The position numbers were made by a program, and so were the translations under genes. The notes beneath the pieces were generated by a model that had not been told where the DNA came from, searched no databases, and saw only the letters and a program-made list of their open reading frames with translations. Below are positions 42,152 to 53,822 of a stretch of DNA of 64,000 nt, piece by piece. Position 1 is the first letter of the stretch; the number at the start of each line of letters is the position of its first letter. Source of the stretch: Nansenia antarctica (Eukaryota > Chordata > Actinopteri > Argentiniformes > Microstomatidae); contig OZ022348.1 of the NCBI GenBank assembly GCA_963989245.1, forward strand, positions 34,469,776 to 34,533,775, written 5' to 3'.

Positions 42152-43505
42152 TAGGGCTGCCACAAACGATTATTTTCATAGTCGACTAGTCACCGATTAT
42201 TTTAACGATTAGTCGAATCGGATCATAAATTACAGCTTATCGCAACTCAATCGCTCTTATTTAACTATCATCTTCTAAATCAGCTTCTAAATTTAGCTTG
42301 AAGTTGTTAGTTGTTGTTGTAGGCATGTGCTAACTAAAAATAAAGACAATTAAAATGATTGTTCACTCAAAAATAGATATTTTAATGAACTTTGCAGATT
42401 TATTTCTGGCATCACTTGCATGTAATGTAATGTAAAGAGTAGTAGAGAGTGCAAACTGCTGAGTAAAATGAGGTAGGCTAGGCACTAGGCAACCAAAAGA
42501 ATACAAAAACAAAAATAAATACTTGTACAGAGTACAAAAGTTTTGCTTTGCTTCACTCATCTCTGGCATCAAACATACATTTTAAATGTATTGAATAGTG
42601 CTGCAAAATAAAATGAGGTAGGCACTAAGGCAACTAAAAAAGAGCAATTATCCACAAAAAGAAATGTTTGTAGAGAAAAGGTTTGGTCTCAATCAAATAA
42701 CATAACAAAGAAAAGTGCAGGAGACTGAGCAAAGAAATTGTTTCTCTCCTGTGTGGACTATTCATTGATAGCGAGGAAATGCACGTTGGCATCTTGACAA
42801 GATAACTATCCATAGTAGAACGCGCCTTCTTAGCACTGTAACGTTAAGACAACATTTGTAGCTATTTGATAAGTATCGCTTTGATGACAACGTTACAGCA
42901 CATAACGTAAAATAATGTAAGAAGGCTTTTAACGTAACGATATCGTTAGCCAATAACAAGCTAACTAGCTTACCGAGACGAGCCATCGTCTTCCTCGTCA
43001 TCTGCCACAACGTGCTTCCTTTTGAGATGCTCGCGCATCATAGACGTGCTGCCATGATATTATGAATAAGCGAGTTCAGCTTTGCAAATTGTATATTTTA
43101 CATTCTTTTTTTCAACATTGTGGTTGAAATGCTCCCACACTTTAGACGTACGAGGACGGGAAGACATTTCTCCGTTTGTTTTTCCGGGGATGTCACGTGT
43201 GTCCCGGATGACCGACACTGCGCATGTACATCAAAGACACTGGGAGACGCTAGCCAGTGGCAGCTTCAGGGAAGAAAAACGAATGCTTATCGCTTATATT
43301 GCATATTGCATATTATCCCCTTATTGCAGGCCGGCATTGTAAATAAGAATTTTGTTCTTAATTGTCTTGCCTGGTAAAATAAAGGTAAAAAAAAAAAAAA
43401 ATTCAGCTCCAAAAAAACATGCGACTACGGCGATTACCAAATATGTCGGCGACGATTTTGGTAGTCGACGTCGTCGTGACTAGTCGACTAATCGTGGCAG
43501 CCTTA
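42152..43505 (-). mobile_element. hAT element A (8-bp TSD), BED-finger remnant
   Basis: The left end TAGGGCTGCCACAAACGAT and the reverse complement of the right end TAAGGCTGCCACGATTAG match. The TSD GTCCTCCA is perfect (42144-42151 and 43506-43513). On the minus strand near 43055-42975 the frame SMMREHLKRKHVVADDEEDD, the end of a BED zinc finger, stops at a splice donor (TCTCG|GTAAGC). A LINE-like A-rich tail sits at 43320-43402. The element is a deletion derivative of a ZBED-type hAT transposon. Confidence 0.92.
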
Positions 43506-43686
43506 GTCCTCCATGTGGCGCTGAAACAGTGCGGGCCCACCGAGGCGTGGACGCTACAAGACCCCTAAGGTGTCCTGTGGTGTCTGGCACCAAAACATCA
43601 GCAGCAGATCCTTCAAGTCCTGGAAGTTGTGAGGAGGAGCCGCCGTGAATTGGACTTGCACATCCACACCTTCCTCGGACCTCTGT

Positions 43687-43752
43687 CTGTATGTACTCAC
43701 CACTGTCTGTATGTACTCACCACTGTCTGTATGTACTCACCACTGTCTGTAT
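43687..43752. repeat. 16/20/24-bp array, block 1
   Basis: Three copies of CTGTCTGTATGTACTCACCA directly follow Tc1 3'-region sequence and precede hAT element B. Confidence 0.95.
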
Positions 43753-44508
43753 TAGGGCTGCAACGAACGATTATTTCGACAATCGATTAATCTGGCGATT
43801 ATTTTTTTCGGTTAATCGATTAATCGGATACCCAAAAAGCGGGGATTATTTTTTTTTTTACTAATATTTATTTTGCACATTTTAGTTTATGTTTTCTAAA
43901 TCAGCCAGGCCTATACATATACATGTGCAAAATGAATAAGTATTAATAAAAAATAAAAAATAATATAAATAAAAAAGGCTTTGCTACATCAAATAGGTTT
44001 AACAACAGGCCATGGACTATGGCGGTAGATTGTTTCAATAAAGTAGTTGAACTCTAGCTCAATACATGCATTGTTTTAGGTAATAACTTTGCTTAATGTA
44101 AAGGTCAGTAACCCAAAGTGCAATATAGGCTACAGACAAGACACTAATGTTTTTATATAACAGATATGCTCCAAAACAATGCAATGTGTCCTCTCACTCC
44201 ATACAATAGGCTAGGCGACAGTCAGTGCCTCACTCTAACTCACGGGTAGCTTGGTAGGCTACCACTAGCTAGCCTTTAGCTTATCACCTCTGCTCTACCA
44301 CTGACGTTAGCCAGCTAGCTAAATACACTTGTCATGCAATATTGAATTCATGAATGCGAGCAAACACTCACTGGCTATCGCATTACATTACAGTCATTTA
44401 GCTGACGCTTCGCCAGAACTCACACTAACGCATTTGCATGGAGAGCAGGAGACCATGGAAGGGCTGAGCCCAGCAGGACTTATATAATAAAACAATAGGA
44501 AGTTAGCT

Positions 44509-44628
44509 GTAACCCTCCTCTATAGAAACATAGTTAGTGTAACCCTCCTCTATAGAAACATAGTTAGTGTAACCCTCCTCTATAGAAACATAGTTAGTGT
44601 AACCCTCCTCTATAGAAACATAGTTAGT
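44509..44628. repeat. Four 30-bp tandem repeats
   Basis: The unit GTAACCCTCCTCTATAGAAA plus CATAGTTAGT occurs four times without change inside hAT element B. Confidence 0.93.
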
Positions 44629-45344
44629 GCTCTGGTTCTCAGCACAGCTACGCAGACTACAGCTGGACGAGCAGCGTAGTGACAGTCAGCTAGCGGCAGC
44701 AGCGAGCTAACCCTGCTAGCTAACTCACTAGCATGTCCTGACAGCAGACAGCAGACAGCTTCACTCTCAAGGCTTTTGAGTAGCATGATTTAAATGTAGC
44801 CGGTGTAGGTACCGGATTTTCCCACTTTTCCGGTTCCGGTCATAGGTTCTGCCCTTTCCGGCTATAGGTAGCGCTAGGATTCGCGATGCCTACACCTGTA
44901 AGTACCGGAATTTCCGACCCGCGAGGTTTTTCCGACCCTACCAGATCCGGTCATAGGTTCAGCCCTTTCCGGCCATAGGTAGCGCTATGATTCGCTATGA
45001 TTCGCGATGACAACGATGACAACGAAGATTGTTGGGTGTGTGTTTCGCGCGCATCGCGCGTGCGCGTGTGTGACCAATGTGTCACAGTGTGTGTGTGTTC
45101 AAGTAATCATGACACGGTAGACATTTCTAAGAATGTATTTCACAATTTCTGAGTATTTCACTACTCAGTTATACATTTTCCATAGTTTGCTTCAAATAGC
45201 TGTTATGTGATAATAAAGTAATAATAATAATAACATATATTTCAACCCTTTGTATATATACACATCTCTGCATTCTCTGTGCCATTATGCTTGTTAATCA
45301 TTTTAATTCGTTAGAGTAAACTAATAGGTATGAAATGAAAAAAA

Positions 45345-45575
45345 GATTCATTACCTTTAGCTATGGTTAATGTAATAGGGTCAACCATTACATATCTTCT
45401 CCTATTATCTTTTATCACTTTCTCTTCAGAGAATGGTAGAGATGTATTAATTACTATGGCCACACCCCTCTTCTTACCATATGACGCATGAAATACTTGG
45501 TTTACCAAATCCTTTCTCAATGTTTTGTAGTCTTCCTCAATCAGATGTGTTTTTTGTAGTAAAGCAACACAATTT
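45345..45575 (-). mobile_element. L1/Tx1-like endonuclease fragment
   Basis: The minus-strand frame reads VALLQKTHLIEEDYKTLRKD then NQVFHASYGKKRGVAIVINT, matching the early part of the APE-type endonuclease of fish L1-clade LINEs (LLQETHL and RGVAILI motifs). No RT follows. It is a short fragment inside the Ginger-like element. Confidence 0.7.
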
Positions 45576-46096
45576 AATGAAATGCAATGAATTTATTGTA
45601 AATCAATACAGCATGAAACCATATTTACATAAAAATGGATTGACCATACACAAACAAAAACGTATTCATTCACAAATTAGCTGGAATCAAGTAAAAACAT
45701 TGTGTAGGTTAACCGAAATATAGCATGTGTACATATACATATATATCTTATTTGGGAAATGTTTGGGGCCTGTAGCCACATCTAACCCACGCCCATGGAG
45801 AGGATGGACTGACTCAGACAGCATGCACGTGTCAAAAGCCCCTCCCTCTGACATGACTCTAACTCTAGCTAGATCCAGACTCTAGCTGGAAGGAATAAGT
45901 GAACAAGGCCATCGGTCATCCACCGTTATCATTTGGGGTAATGTGACCAACATGTAGTTCACACTACTGTTCAGATTCAGTTTTATATTTGCGACTGCAA
46001 GCACACTAATTAATCAATCACTCTTCCGAACTGGGAGCCTTGAAACTTGCGCACACAGGGATGCCAAGATTGTCCTTGACCTCTAACAGAAATAAA

Positions 46097-47107
46097 TTAA
46101 TAGCAAACATACAAAAGATGATTGCGTATCAAGTAGACATTTATATCTACCAGCATGTCCTGGCTTGGGGTCATAGCGCACAGATACGGAGGGACGACTG
46201 GTGGCTCAGGCTCTCTGGACTCTGATGGAGAGGATACAGTATTATGCAAGTATCACATACATACAGTTACTGCACATACACACTTAGTCCTTGTATTAAC
46301 AATAATAATACCTCTCAAATTAGGCCTGATGAACGGCTTCAGCTGGGCAACGTTCACACCCTGCTTTAGCTGAGGCCCTTTGGTGCTGGACAGCATCACC
46401 ACACCCTTGGGTGAGATGGAGGATATGATGTGCGGCCCAAACCAATTGGCCTCCAGTCGCCCTCCTTTCCGTCCCTCCTTCCGTTTGTTTGCCCGTAGGA
46501 CCTCATCCCCAACTTTGAAGTCAAAGGATTTGACCCCCTTTTGTTTCTGGGCCTCGTAGGTCTTTTTCTGCCTTGCCTGGGCAATTTGGATGTTCTGGTC
46601 AATCTGAAAAATTGTTATCATTTAATAAATTTTCCCTTGAAACATATTCATATTTTATAGCATATATTGCCATTGTATGCATATTTGTTATTATTAGATA
46701 TTATTATGCATAAATTGCCATTTTTACATCACCTTTGCATGTAGATCTGTAACTTCGACAGTCTTCACCTGTACATCCTCCTCTGGCAAATCAACCACAA
46801 CCACAGCTGAGTCGTCACCCTCCTCAGACTGTGTTGTGTTGATGACACCTGGGCTGCGAGGGTGCCGTCCGAACAGTGCCATGTACGGGGTGTACCTGGT
46901 TGATCGCTGTAAAACAAAACAAAAGTACAATCAATAGCATTTCACCATCTTTCTATATTGTTTAAATTGTTTTTTGTTTCTTTCTATGTTTGTTTGAATT
47001 GTTTACATATGCAGTTGTTACACAATAGTAGGCTACCTGCTTAGAGGTGTTGATGCTCATTATGATGCCCCTCAAATGGACATCCCAGTCGTTCTGTCCC
47101 TCCCCAC
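46097..47107 (-). pseudogene. Integrase gene, 3' exons (Ginger/GIN1/KRBA2-like)
   Basis: Four exons with consensus splice sites and agreeing phases: up to 47107-47037 (GQNDWDVHLRGIIMSINTSK), 46906-46733 (QRSTRYTPYMALFGRHPRSP spans the join), 46603-46312 (IDQNIQIAQARQKKTYEAQK, KVGDEVLRANKRKEGRKGGR, WFGPHIISSISPKGVV) and 46221-46097 ending in TAA. The join SK-Q|RSTRYTP reproduces the end of the Ty3-type integrase core, and KVGDEVL...WFGP is its C-terminal GPY/F domain. Such spliced integrases occur in Ginger DNA transposons and in vertebrate KRBA2/GIN1 genes derived from them. The catalytic core exons are missing, so this is not a functional gene. Confidence 0.72.
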
Positions 47108-47164
47108 AGTACGAATTTCGTTATCGATTTTTATCTATTTAATCGATTCGTTGTTGCAGCCCCA

Positions 47165-47331
47165 GTCTGTATGTACTCACCACTGTCTGTACGTACTCAC
47201 CACTGTCTGTATGTACTCACCACTGTCTGTATGTACCACTGTCTGTATGTACCACTGTCTGTATGTACTCACCACTGTCTGTATGTACTCACCACTGTCT
47301 GTCTGTACTCACCACTGTCTGTATGTAGCGT
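47165..47331. repeat. 16/20/24-bp array, block 2
   Basis: About eight units, including 16-bp ones (CTGTATGTACCACTGT). It ends at AGCGTTCGGCG, of unknown origin, near 47334. Confidence 0.92.
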
Positions 47332-47333
47332 TC

Positions 47334-47613
47334 GGCGTCTCCCTGGATGACCCCCAGTCCCATGGTTGTCGTGGCACTCCTTCAGATCAAATCAAACTTC
47401 ATTTGTATAGCCCATTTCTCACAAAAATGTGACACAATGTGCTTCACAGAGAGCAAAGAAGATAAAACAACAATAGTACAGATGAAACAACAATAAAGAC
47501 AGACATTTAAAAGGCGAGATTGAATAAGTAGGTTTTGAGGTCTCCAACAATGATAATCTTGTCATAATTGGGAAAGATGATGGACAAGAACTCAAGTCAG
47601 ATAAGAAAGTTAC
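47334..47613. other. Unassigned sequence with LINE-tail resemblance
   Basis: After 60 bp of unknown origin (AGCGTTCGGCGTCTCCCTGG) the text CTTCATTTGTATAGCCCATT resembles fish LINE 3' termini. It probably lies in the intron after exon 2 of the integrase gene. Confidence 0.4.
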
Positions 47614-47971
47614 CATCAGGACATCACGAACTCCATCTTTGTTGCACACCACCAAGCGATGTTTGTCCTTGTAGTACAACTCCTCACCTGATGCAGCAGG
47701 AAGATACAGCATTCATTTAGAAGTGCAAATATAAAGCCACTGGAAACAGGTTTTATGCACACAATAGTTAGCAGATGCTTAATGAGACACTCAATTTTGA
47801 TACAGGCCTATGCATTTTCGCCATTTTCGCCATTTCAAGCAGTGGCTTCAAGAGTGGATATAACATAGTTATTCACACTGACTTACCTTTCATCAAGTAA
47901 TTCTTGGACGCCTTTAGAATCCTTGATTTAAGGTGTCCAACGTCGCGCGCGGGTGCGCGCGCAACATCCAT
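47614..47971 (-). pseudogene. Integrase gene, first two exons
   Basis: Exon 1 (47971-47887) begins MDVARAPARDVGHLKSRILK and ends at the donor AAAG|GTAAGT. Exon 2 (47687-47614) begins after TGCATCAG and reads GEELYYKDKHRLVVCNKDG to DVLM|GTAACT. The phase-1 join gives Lys-Gly-Glu-Glu without a break. Orientation, location inside the inverted repeats and splice structure suggest that these are the 5' exons of the same gene as 46097-47107. The middle exons with the DDE core are absent from the window. Confidence 0.6.
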
Positions 47972-48124
47972 GTATCTTAAGGTAGCTACAGAGATTAGAT
48001 CTATAAACAGCCAAAATTACTGATGGGTAAAAATGGCGGTCATCATGTGATCGTAAATCATCGTCGTCAGCGAATCATAGCGCTACATATGGCCGGAAAG
48101 GGCTGAACCTATGACCGGATCTGG

Positions 48125-51100
48125 TCTGTCTGTACTCATACACTGTCTGTCTGTACTCACCACTGTCTGTATGTACTCACCACTGTCTGTATGTACTCAC
48201 CACTGTCTGTATGTACTCACCACTGTCTGTATGTACTCACCACTGTCTGTCTGTATGTACTCACCACTGTCTGTATGTACTCACCACTGTCTGTATGTAC
48301 TCACCACTGTCTGTATGTACTCACCACTGTCTGTCTGTACTCACCACTGTCTGTCTGTACCACTGTCTGTATGTACTCACCACTGTCTGTCTGTACCACT
48401 GTCTATATGTACTCACCACTGTCTGTATGTACTCACCACTGTCTGTCTGTACCACTGTCTATATGTACTCACCACTGTCTGTATGTACTCACCACTGTCT
48501 GTCTGTACTCACCACTGTCTGTATGTACTCACCACTGTCTGTATGTACTCACCACTGTCTGTATGTACCACTGTCTGTATGTACTCACCACTGTCTGTCT
48601 GTACTCACCACTGTCTGTATGTACTCACCACTGTCTGTCTGTACTCACCACTGTCTGTATGTACTCACCACTGTCTGTATGTACTCACCACTGTCTGTCT
48701 GTACTCACCACTGTCTGTATGTACTCACCACTGTCTGTATGTACCACTGTCTGTATGTACTCACCACTGTCTGTCTGTACTCACCACTGTCTGTATGTAC
48801 TCACCACTGTCTGTATGTACTCACCACTGTCTGTCTGTATGTACTCACCACTGTCTGTCTGTACTCACCACTGTCTGTCTGTACTCACCACTGTCTGTAC
48901 TCACCACTGTCTGTATGTACTCACCACTGTCTGTATGTACTCACCACTGTCTGTATGTACTCACCACTGTCTGTATGTACTCACCACTGTCTGTCTGTAC
49001 TCACCACTGTCTGTATGTACCACTGTCTGTATGTACTGTCTGTCTGTACTCACCACTGTCTGTATGTACTCACCACTGTCTGTCTGTACTCACCACTGTC
49101 TGTATGTACTCACCACTGTCTGTATGTACCACTGTCTGTCTGTATGTACTCACCACTGTCTGTCTGTATGTACTCACCACTGTCTGTCTGTACTCACCAC
49201 TGTCTGTCTGTACTCACCACTGTCTGTACTCACCACTGTCTGTATGTACTCACCACTGTCTGTATGTACTCACCACTGTCTGTATGTACTCACCACTGTC
49301 TGTATGTACTCACCACTGTCTGTCTGTACTCACCACTGTCTGTATGTACCACTGTCTGTATGTACTGTCTGTCTGTACTCACCACTGTCTGTATGTACTC
49401 ACCACTGTCTGTCTGTACTCACCACTGTCTGTATGTACTCACCACTGTCTGTATGTACCACTGTCTGTCTGTATGTACTCACCACTGTCTGTCTGTACTC
49501 ACCACTGTCTGTATGTACTCAACACTGTCTGTATGTACTCACCACTGTCTGTATGTACTCACCACTGTCTGTATGTACTCACCACTGTCTGTATGTACCA
49601 CTGTCTGTATGTACTCACCACTGTCTGTATGTACTCACCACTGTCTGTATGTACTCACCACTGTCTGTATGTACTCACCACTGTCTGTCTGTATGTACTC
49701 ACCACTGTCTGTCTGTACTCACCACTGTCTGTATGTACTCACCACTGTCTGTATGTACTCACCACTGTCTGTCTGTACTCACCACTGTCTGTATGTACTC
49801 ACCACTGTCTGTATGTACTAACCACTGTCTGTATGTACTCACCACTGTCTGTATGTACTCACCACTGTCTGTCTGTATGTACTCACCACTGTCTGTCTGT
49901 ACTCACCACTGTCTGTATGTACTCACCACTGTCTGTATGTACCACTGTCTGTATGTACCACTGTCTGTATGTACTCACCACTGTCTGTCTGTACTCACCA
50001 CTGTCTGTATGTACTCACCACTGTCTGTCTGTACTCACCACTGTCTGTATGTACTCACCACTGTCTGTATGTACTCACCACTGTCTGTCTGTACTCACCA
50101 CTGTCTGTCTGTATGTACTCACCACTGTCTGTCTGTACTCACCACTGTCTGTATGTACTCACCACTGTCTGTCTGTACTCACCACTGTCTGTCTGTACTC
50201 ACCACTGTCTGTATGTACTCACCACTGTCTGTATGTACTCACCACTGTCTGTATGTACTCACCACTGTCTGTCTGTACTCACCACTGTCTGTATGTACTC
50301 ACCACTGTCTGTATGTACTCACCACTGTCTGTCTGTATGTACTCACCACTGTCTGTCTGTACTCACCACTGTCTGTATGTACTCACCACTGTCTGTCTGT
50401 ATGTACTCACCACTGTCTGTCTGTACTCACCACTGTCTGTCTGTACTCACCACTGTCTGTATGTACCACTGTCTGTATGTACTCACCACTGTCTGTCTGT
50501 ACTCACCACTGTCTGTATGTACTCACCACTGTCTGTATGTACTCACCACTGTCTGTATGTACTCACCACTGTCTGTCTGTACTCACCACTGTCTGTCTGT
50601 ACTCACCACTGTCTGTATGTACTCACCACTGTCTGTATGTACTCACCACTGTCTGTCTGTACTCACCACTGTCTATGTACTCACCACTGTCTGTCTGTAC
50701 TCACCACTGTCTGTCTGTATGTACTCACCACTGTCTGTATGTACTCACCACTGTCTGTCTGTATGTACTCACCACTGTCTGTATGTACTCACCACTGTCT
50801 GTATGTACCACTGTCTGTATGTACTCACCACTGTCTGTATGTACTCACCACTGTCTGTATGTACTCACCACTGTCTGTCTGTATGTACTCACCACTGTCT
50901 GTCTGTACTCACCACTGTCTGTATGTACTCACCACTGTCTGTATGTACCACTGTCTGTATGTACCACTGTCTGTCTGTATGTACTCACCACTGTCTGTCT
51001 GTATGTACTCACCACTGTCTGTATGTACCACTGTCTGTCTGTATGTACCACTGTCTATATGTACTCACCACTGTCTGTATGTACCACTGTCTGTCTGTAT

Positions 51101-52167
51101 GTACCACTGTCTATATGTACTCACCACTGTCTGTATGTACTCACCACTGTCTGTATGTACTCACCACTGTCTGTATGTACCACTGTCTGTCTGTATGTAC
51201 CACTGTCTATATGTACTCACCACTGTCTGTATGTACCACTGTCTGTCTGTATGTACCACTGTCTATATGTACTCACCACTGTCTGTATGTACTCACCACT
51301 GTCTGTATGTACTCACCACTGTCTGTCTGTACTCACCACTGTCTGTATGTACTCACCACTGTCTGTATGTACTCACCACTGTCTGTCTGTACTCACCACT
51401 GTCTGTATGTACTCACCACTGTCTGTATGTACTAACCACTGTCTGTATGTACTCACCACTGTCTATGTACTCACCACTGTCTGTATGTACTCACCACTGT
51501 CTGTCTGTATGTACTCACCACTGTCTGTCTGTACTCACCACTGTCTGTATGTACTCACCACTGTCTGTATGTACTCACCACTGTCTGTATGTACCACTGT
51601 CTGTATGTACTCACCACTGTCTGTATGTACCACTGTCTGTATGTACCACTGTCTGTCTGTACTCACCACTGTCTGTATGTACTCACCACTGTCTGTATGT
51701 ACTCACCACTGTCTGTATGTACTCACCACTGTCTGTATGTACTCACCACTGTCTGTATGTACTCACCACTGTCTGTATGTACTCACCACTGTCTGTATGT
51801 ACTCACCACTGTCTGTCTGTATGTACTCACCACTGTCTGTATGTACTGTCTGTCTGTACTCACCACTGTCTGTATGTACTCACCACTGTCTGTATGTACT
51901 CACCACTGTCTGTATGTACTCAGCACTGTCTGCCTGTACTCACCACTGTCTGTATGTACTCACCACTGTCTGTATGTACCACTGTCTGTCTGTATGTACT
52001 CACCACTGTCTGTCTGTACTCACCACTGTCTGTATGTACTCACCACTGTCTGTATGTACTCACCACTGTCTGTATGTACTCACCACTGTCTGTATGTACT
52101 CACCACTGTCTGTCTGTATGTACTCACCACTGTCTGTCTGTACTCACCACTGTCTGTATGTACTCAC
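48125..52167. repeat. 16/20/24-bp array, block 3 (CTGTCTGTATGTACTCACCA)n
   Basis: About 4 kb, roughly 200 units. Units of 20 bp predominate; 24-bp units gain CTGT and 16-bp units lack CTCA, so lengths move in steps of four. No unit contains a stop on the + strand, which explains open frames of more than 1,300 codons in all three forward frames. There is no sign of a gene. Confidence 0.97.
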
Positions 52168-52235
52168 TAGGGGTGTAACGGATCACGGAAAATCCGTGAT
52201 CCGTTCGGATCGCCCTCCACGGTTCGGAACGCGTG

Positions 52236-52246
52236 TGTACCGCGGA

Positions 52247-52280
<34 letters not shown>

Positions 52281-52910
52281 CTTTATTTTACCAGGAAGTC
52301 ACATTGAGATTAAAACCTCTTTTACAAGAGAGACCTGGCCAAGACAGGGTCAAAATAGTAGCTTAAAAAACAGTTCAGATAACAAGACAGGACATAAGAC
52401 AGTGGCAACAATACAATAGACAAACAATGGTAGGGGTATTTACAAGGTGATTAAAACATTGAGAAGTCTAACCAAAGCAGGTACAGCGAGCGGTGACCAC
52501 ATCCTTTAATCTACGCTTGAAGATACTTATGGAAATAAGGGCCTCTAATTTAAAAGTAGTCTGTAGGTCATTCCAAGACCAAGGGCCATAATAAGACAAG
52601 CTTGCCCTTCCAACATTGTTCATGATAAGTGGCACCTTGTATTGTAGCCATCTACGAGACCTGAGACCCGAGCCACTCGGTATAGGGATGAACTTCAGGC
52701 CCAGATAATTCGGTAAGAAGCCAGAGATGATTTTAAACACAAGAGTGTACCAGTGTTGGAGCCTTCTGACAGAAAGAGATGGCCATCCAACCAGACTATA
52801 CAGTGTACAGTGATGGGTCCTGAAGGCACTATTGGTGATGTATCTTAGAACCGAATGATACAGGGGGTCTAGCTTGGATAAAGTGGACAGAGAAGCAAAC
52901 CTATATACTG
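52236..52910 (-). mobile_element. 5'-truncated LINE nested in hAT C
   Basis: A poly(A) tail appears as the T-run at 52248-52278. The minus-strand frame reads LDPLYHSVLRYITNSAFRTH, LYSLVGWPSLSVRRLQHWY, VFKIISGFLPNYLGLKF and YYGPWSWNDLQTTFKLEAL, the conserved C-terminal region of a fish LINE reverse transcriptase. The open part from 52740 to 52468 ends in a stop. RT catalytic motifs are absent through truncation. Confidence 0.8.
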
Positions 52911-53112
52911 TATCACTGTTAACAAGTAATAATATTACTTAATATCTTACTTAATATCTCTTGTAAATCACAATGTAGAGTTGCCATGAAAAGATAGACG
53001 CGACAGTTGCGGGCTTTGTTTTACTCTAAAGCGCAATGATAGGTTGATAATGCGAAAGAAAAAGAATCCGTTGTTTGCTCACTACACGTGAAGCTGGGAA
53101 TCCACAACAACA

Positions 53113-53253
53113 AGGCTGCGTTCGTAAATCCGCTCTGGAATCTGATCAGCGTTCAAGGAACGCCTCTTGTCCAATCAAATTACTTGGTCCCTTTATGACG
53201 TCGGACCCAGTGTGCGCTCCGGCGCTCTCAAAGCGAATTTACGAACGCGGCCC
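53113..53253. mobile_element. Small MITE with 3-bp CAA duplication
   Basis: The left end GGCTGCGTTCGTAAATCCGC and the reverse complement of the right end GGCCGCGTTCGTAAATTCGC differ at two positions. CAA occurs on both outer sides. The length is 141 bp, with no coding content. Confidence 0.75.
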
Positions 53254-53295
53254 AAGTGTATCATGTTACGTTGTTCGGCGGAGAAGAACTCGAAA

Positions 53296-53400
53296 TGCCT
53301 CCCTCGTCATTTAAATCCCATGTATGGGAGCACTTTGGCTTCTCTGTCAACTATGACGGGAGGCACGAAAAAGGTAGCTCGACAACTTCTGATAATGTAG
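53296..53400 (+). pseudogene. BED zinc-finger remnant of a hAT transposase
   Basis: The + strand reads MPPSSFKSHVWEHFGFSVNY. The VWxHFGF motif is the start of BED fingers in ZBED-type hAT transposases. The two zinc-binding cysteines and the rest of the protein are not present. Confidence 0.55.
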
Positions 53401-53584
53401 GCATTTTTTTCATACCATGTTCAAAATAAGGGTTCACTTTATTATTTAGTTAAAAGTGGCATAAAACATGTTTATTCATCTGCTTTAAAGAGCCCAGTGA
53501 TTCACTGCTGCAACCAGGCGCCTCCTCCCTCTCTCCTATCATTTAAATTTAGTGTATTTCAGTATAATTATGTAATGTTTGAGT

Positions 53585-53645
53585 GTAGAATATGTTATAT
53601 ATATATTATATATATATATGTATGTATATATATATATATATATTA
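53585..53645. repeat. (TA)n tract
   Basis: About 60 bp of alternating TA with a few TG steps inside hAT element C. Confidence 0.9.
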
Positions 53646-53822
53646 CCAGTTTTGACATCTTGAATGTTGTTGGTTTTTGTCACATAGTAAAAGTGGTGTT
53701 TTTACAGAATTCAAGGAAAAAGCAGTTTTTATAAAAACAAAAATGTTTTGTGTTGATCCGAAAAATGATCCGATCCGTGACTCAAAAACGGTCCGTGAGT
53801 TAGGTGATCCGTTACACCCCTA

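Larger units (their letters stand above)
43753..47164. mobile_element. hAT element B ends (8-bp TSD), interior replaced
   Basis: The left end TAGGGCTGCAACGAACGAT and the reverse complement of the right end TGGGGCTGCAACAACGAAT match and continue into ATCGATTAA-rich sub-terminal repeats. The flanks are GTCTGTAT on both sides (43745-43752 and 47165-47172). Clear hAT sequence covers 43753 to about 44800 and 47108-47164; between them lies the Ginger-like element. The interior also holds four 30-bp tandem repeats (44509-44628) and a TTAGCTGACGC repeat copy (44385-44412). Since the array supplies GTCTGTAT in every unit, the TSD alone does not prove that these two ends belong together. Confidence 0.8.
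44803..48124 (-). mobile_element. Ginger/KRBA2-like element, split and internally deleted
   Basis: Inverted repeats of about 54 bp occur at 44941-44994 (CCAGATCCGGTCATAGGTTC...) and 48070-48124 (its inverse). The left one is preceded by a diverged tandem copy (44803-44940). Between them, on the minus strand, are exons of an integrase gene. A 226-bp block made of the hAT-B right end and array units (47108-47333) interrupts the element, and array units begin abruptly at 48125. No equal TSD is present. It may be a single element disrupted by rearrangement, or two copies. Confidence 0.6.
52168..53822. mobile_element. hAT element C (8-bp TSD)
   Basis: The left end TAGGGGTGTAACGGATCAC is perfectly inverse to the right end GTGATCCGTTACACCCCTA. 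The TSD is GTACTCAC (52160-52167 and 53823-53830). The element carries a nested 5'-truncated LINE, a nested 141-bp MITE and a BED zinc-finger exon remnant at 53296-53400. It is a deletion derivative of a ZBED-type hAT transposon that inserted into the array. Confidence 0.95.

Noticed and set aside
48111..52366. Open frames of more than 1,300 codons (Cys/His/Tyr/Leu-rich repeats)
   Set aside because: All three forward frames are open at once because the 20-bp unit lacks stops on the + strand; frame periodicity is 60 bp. There is no start context, domain or splice support.
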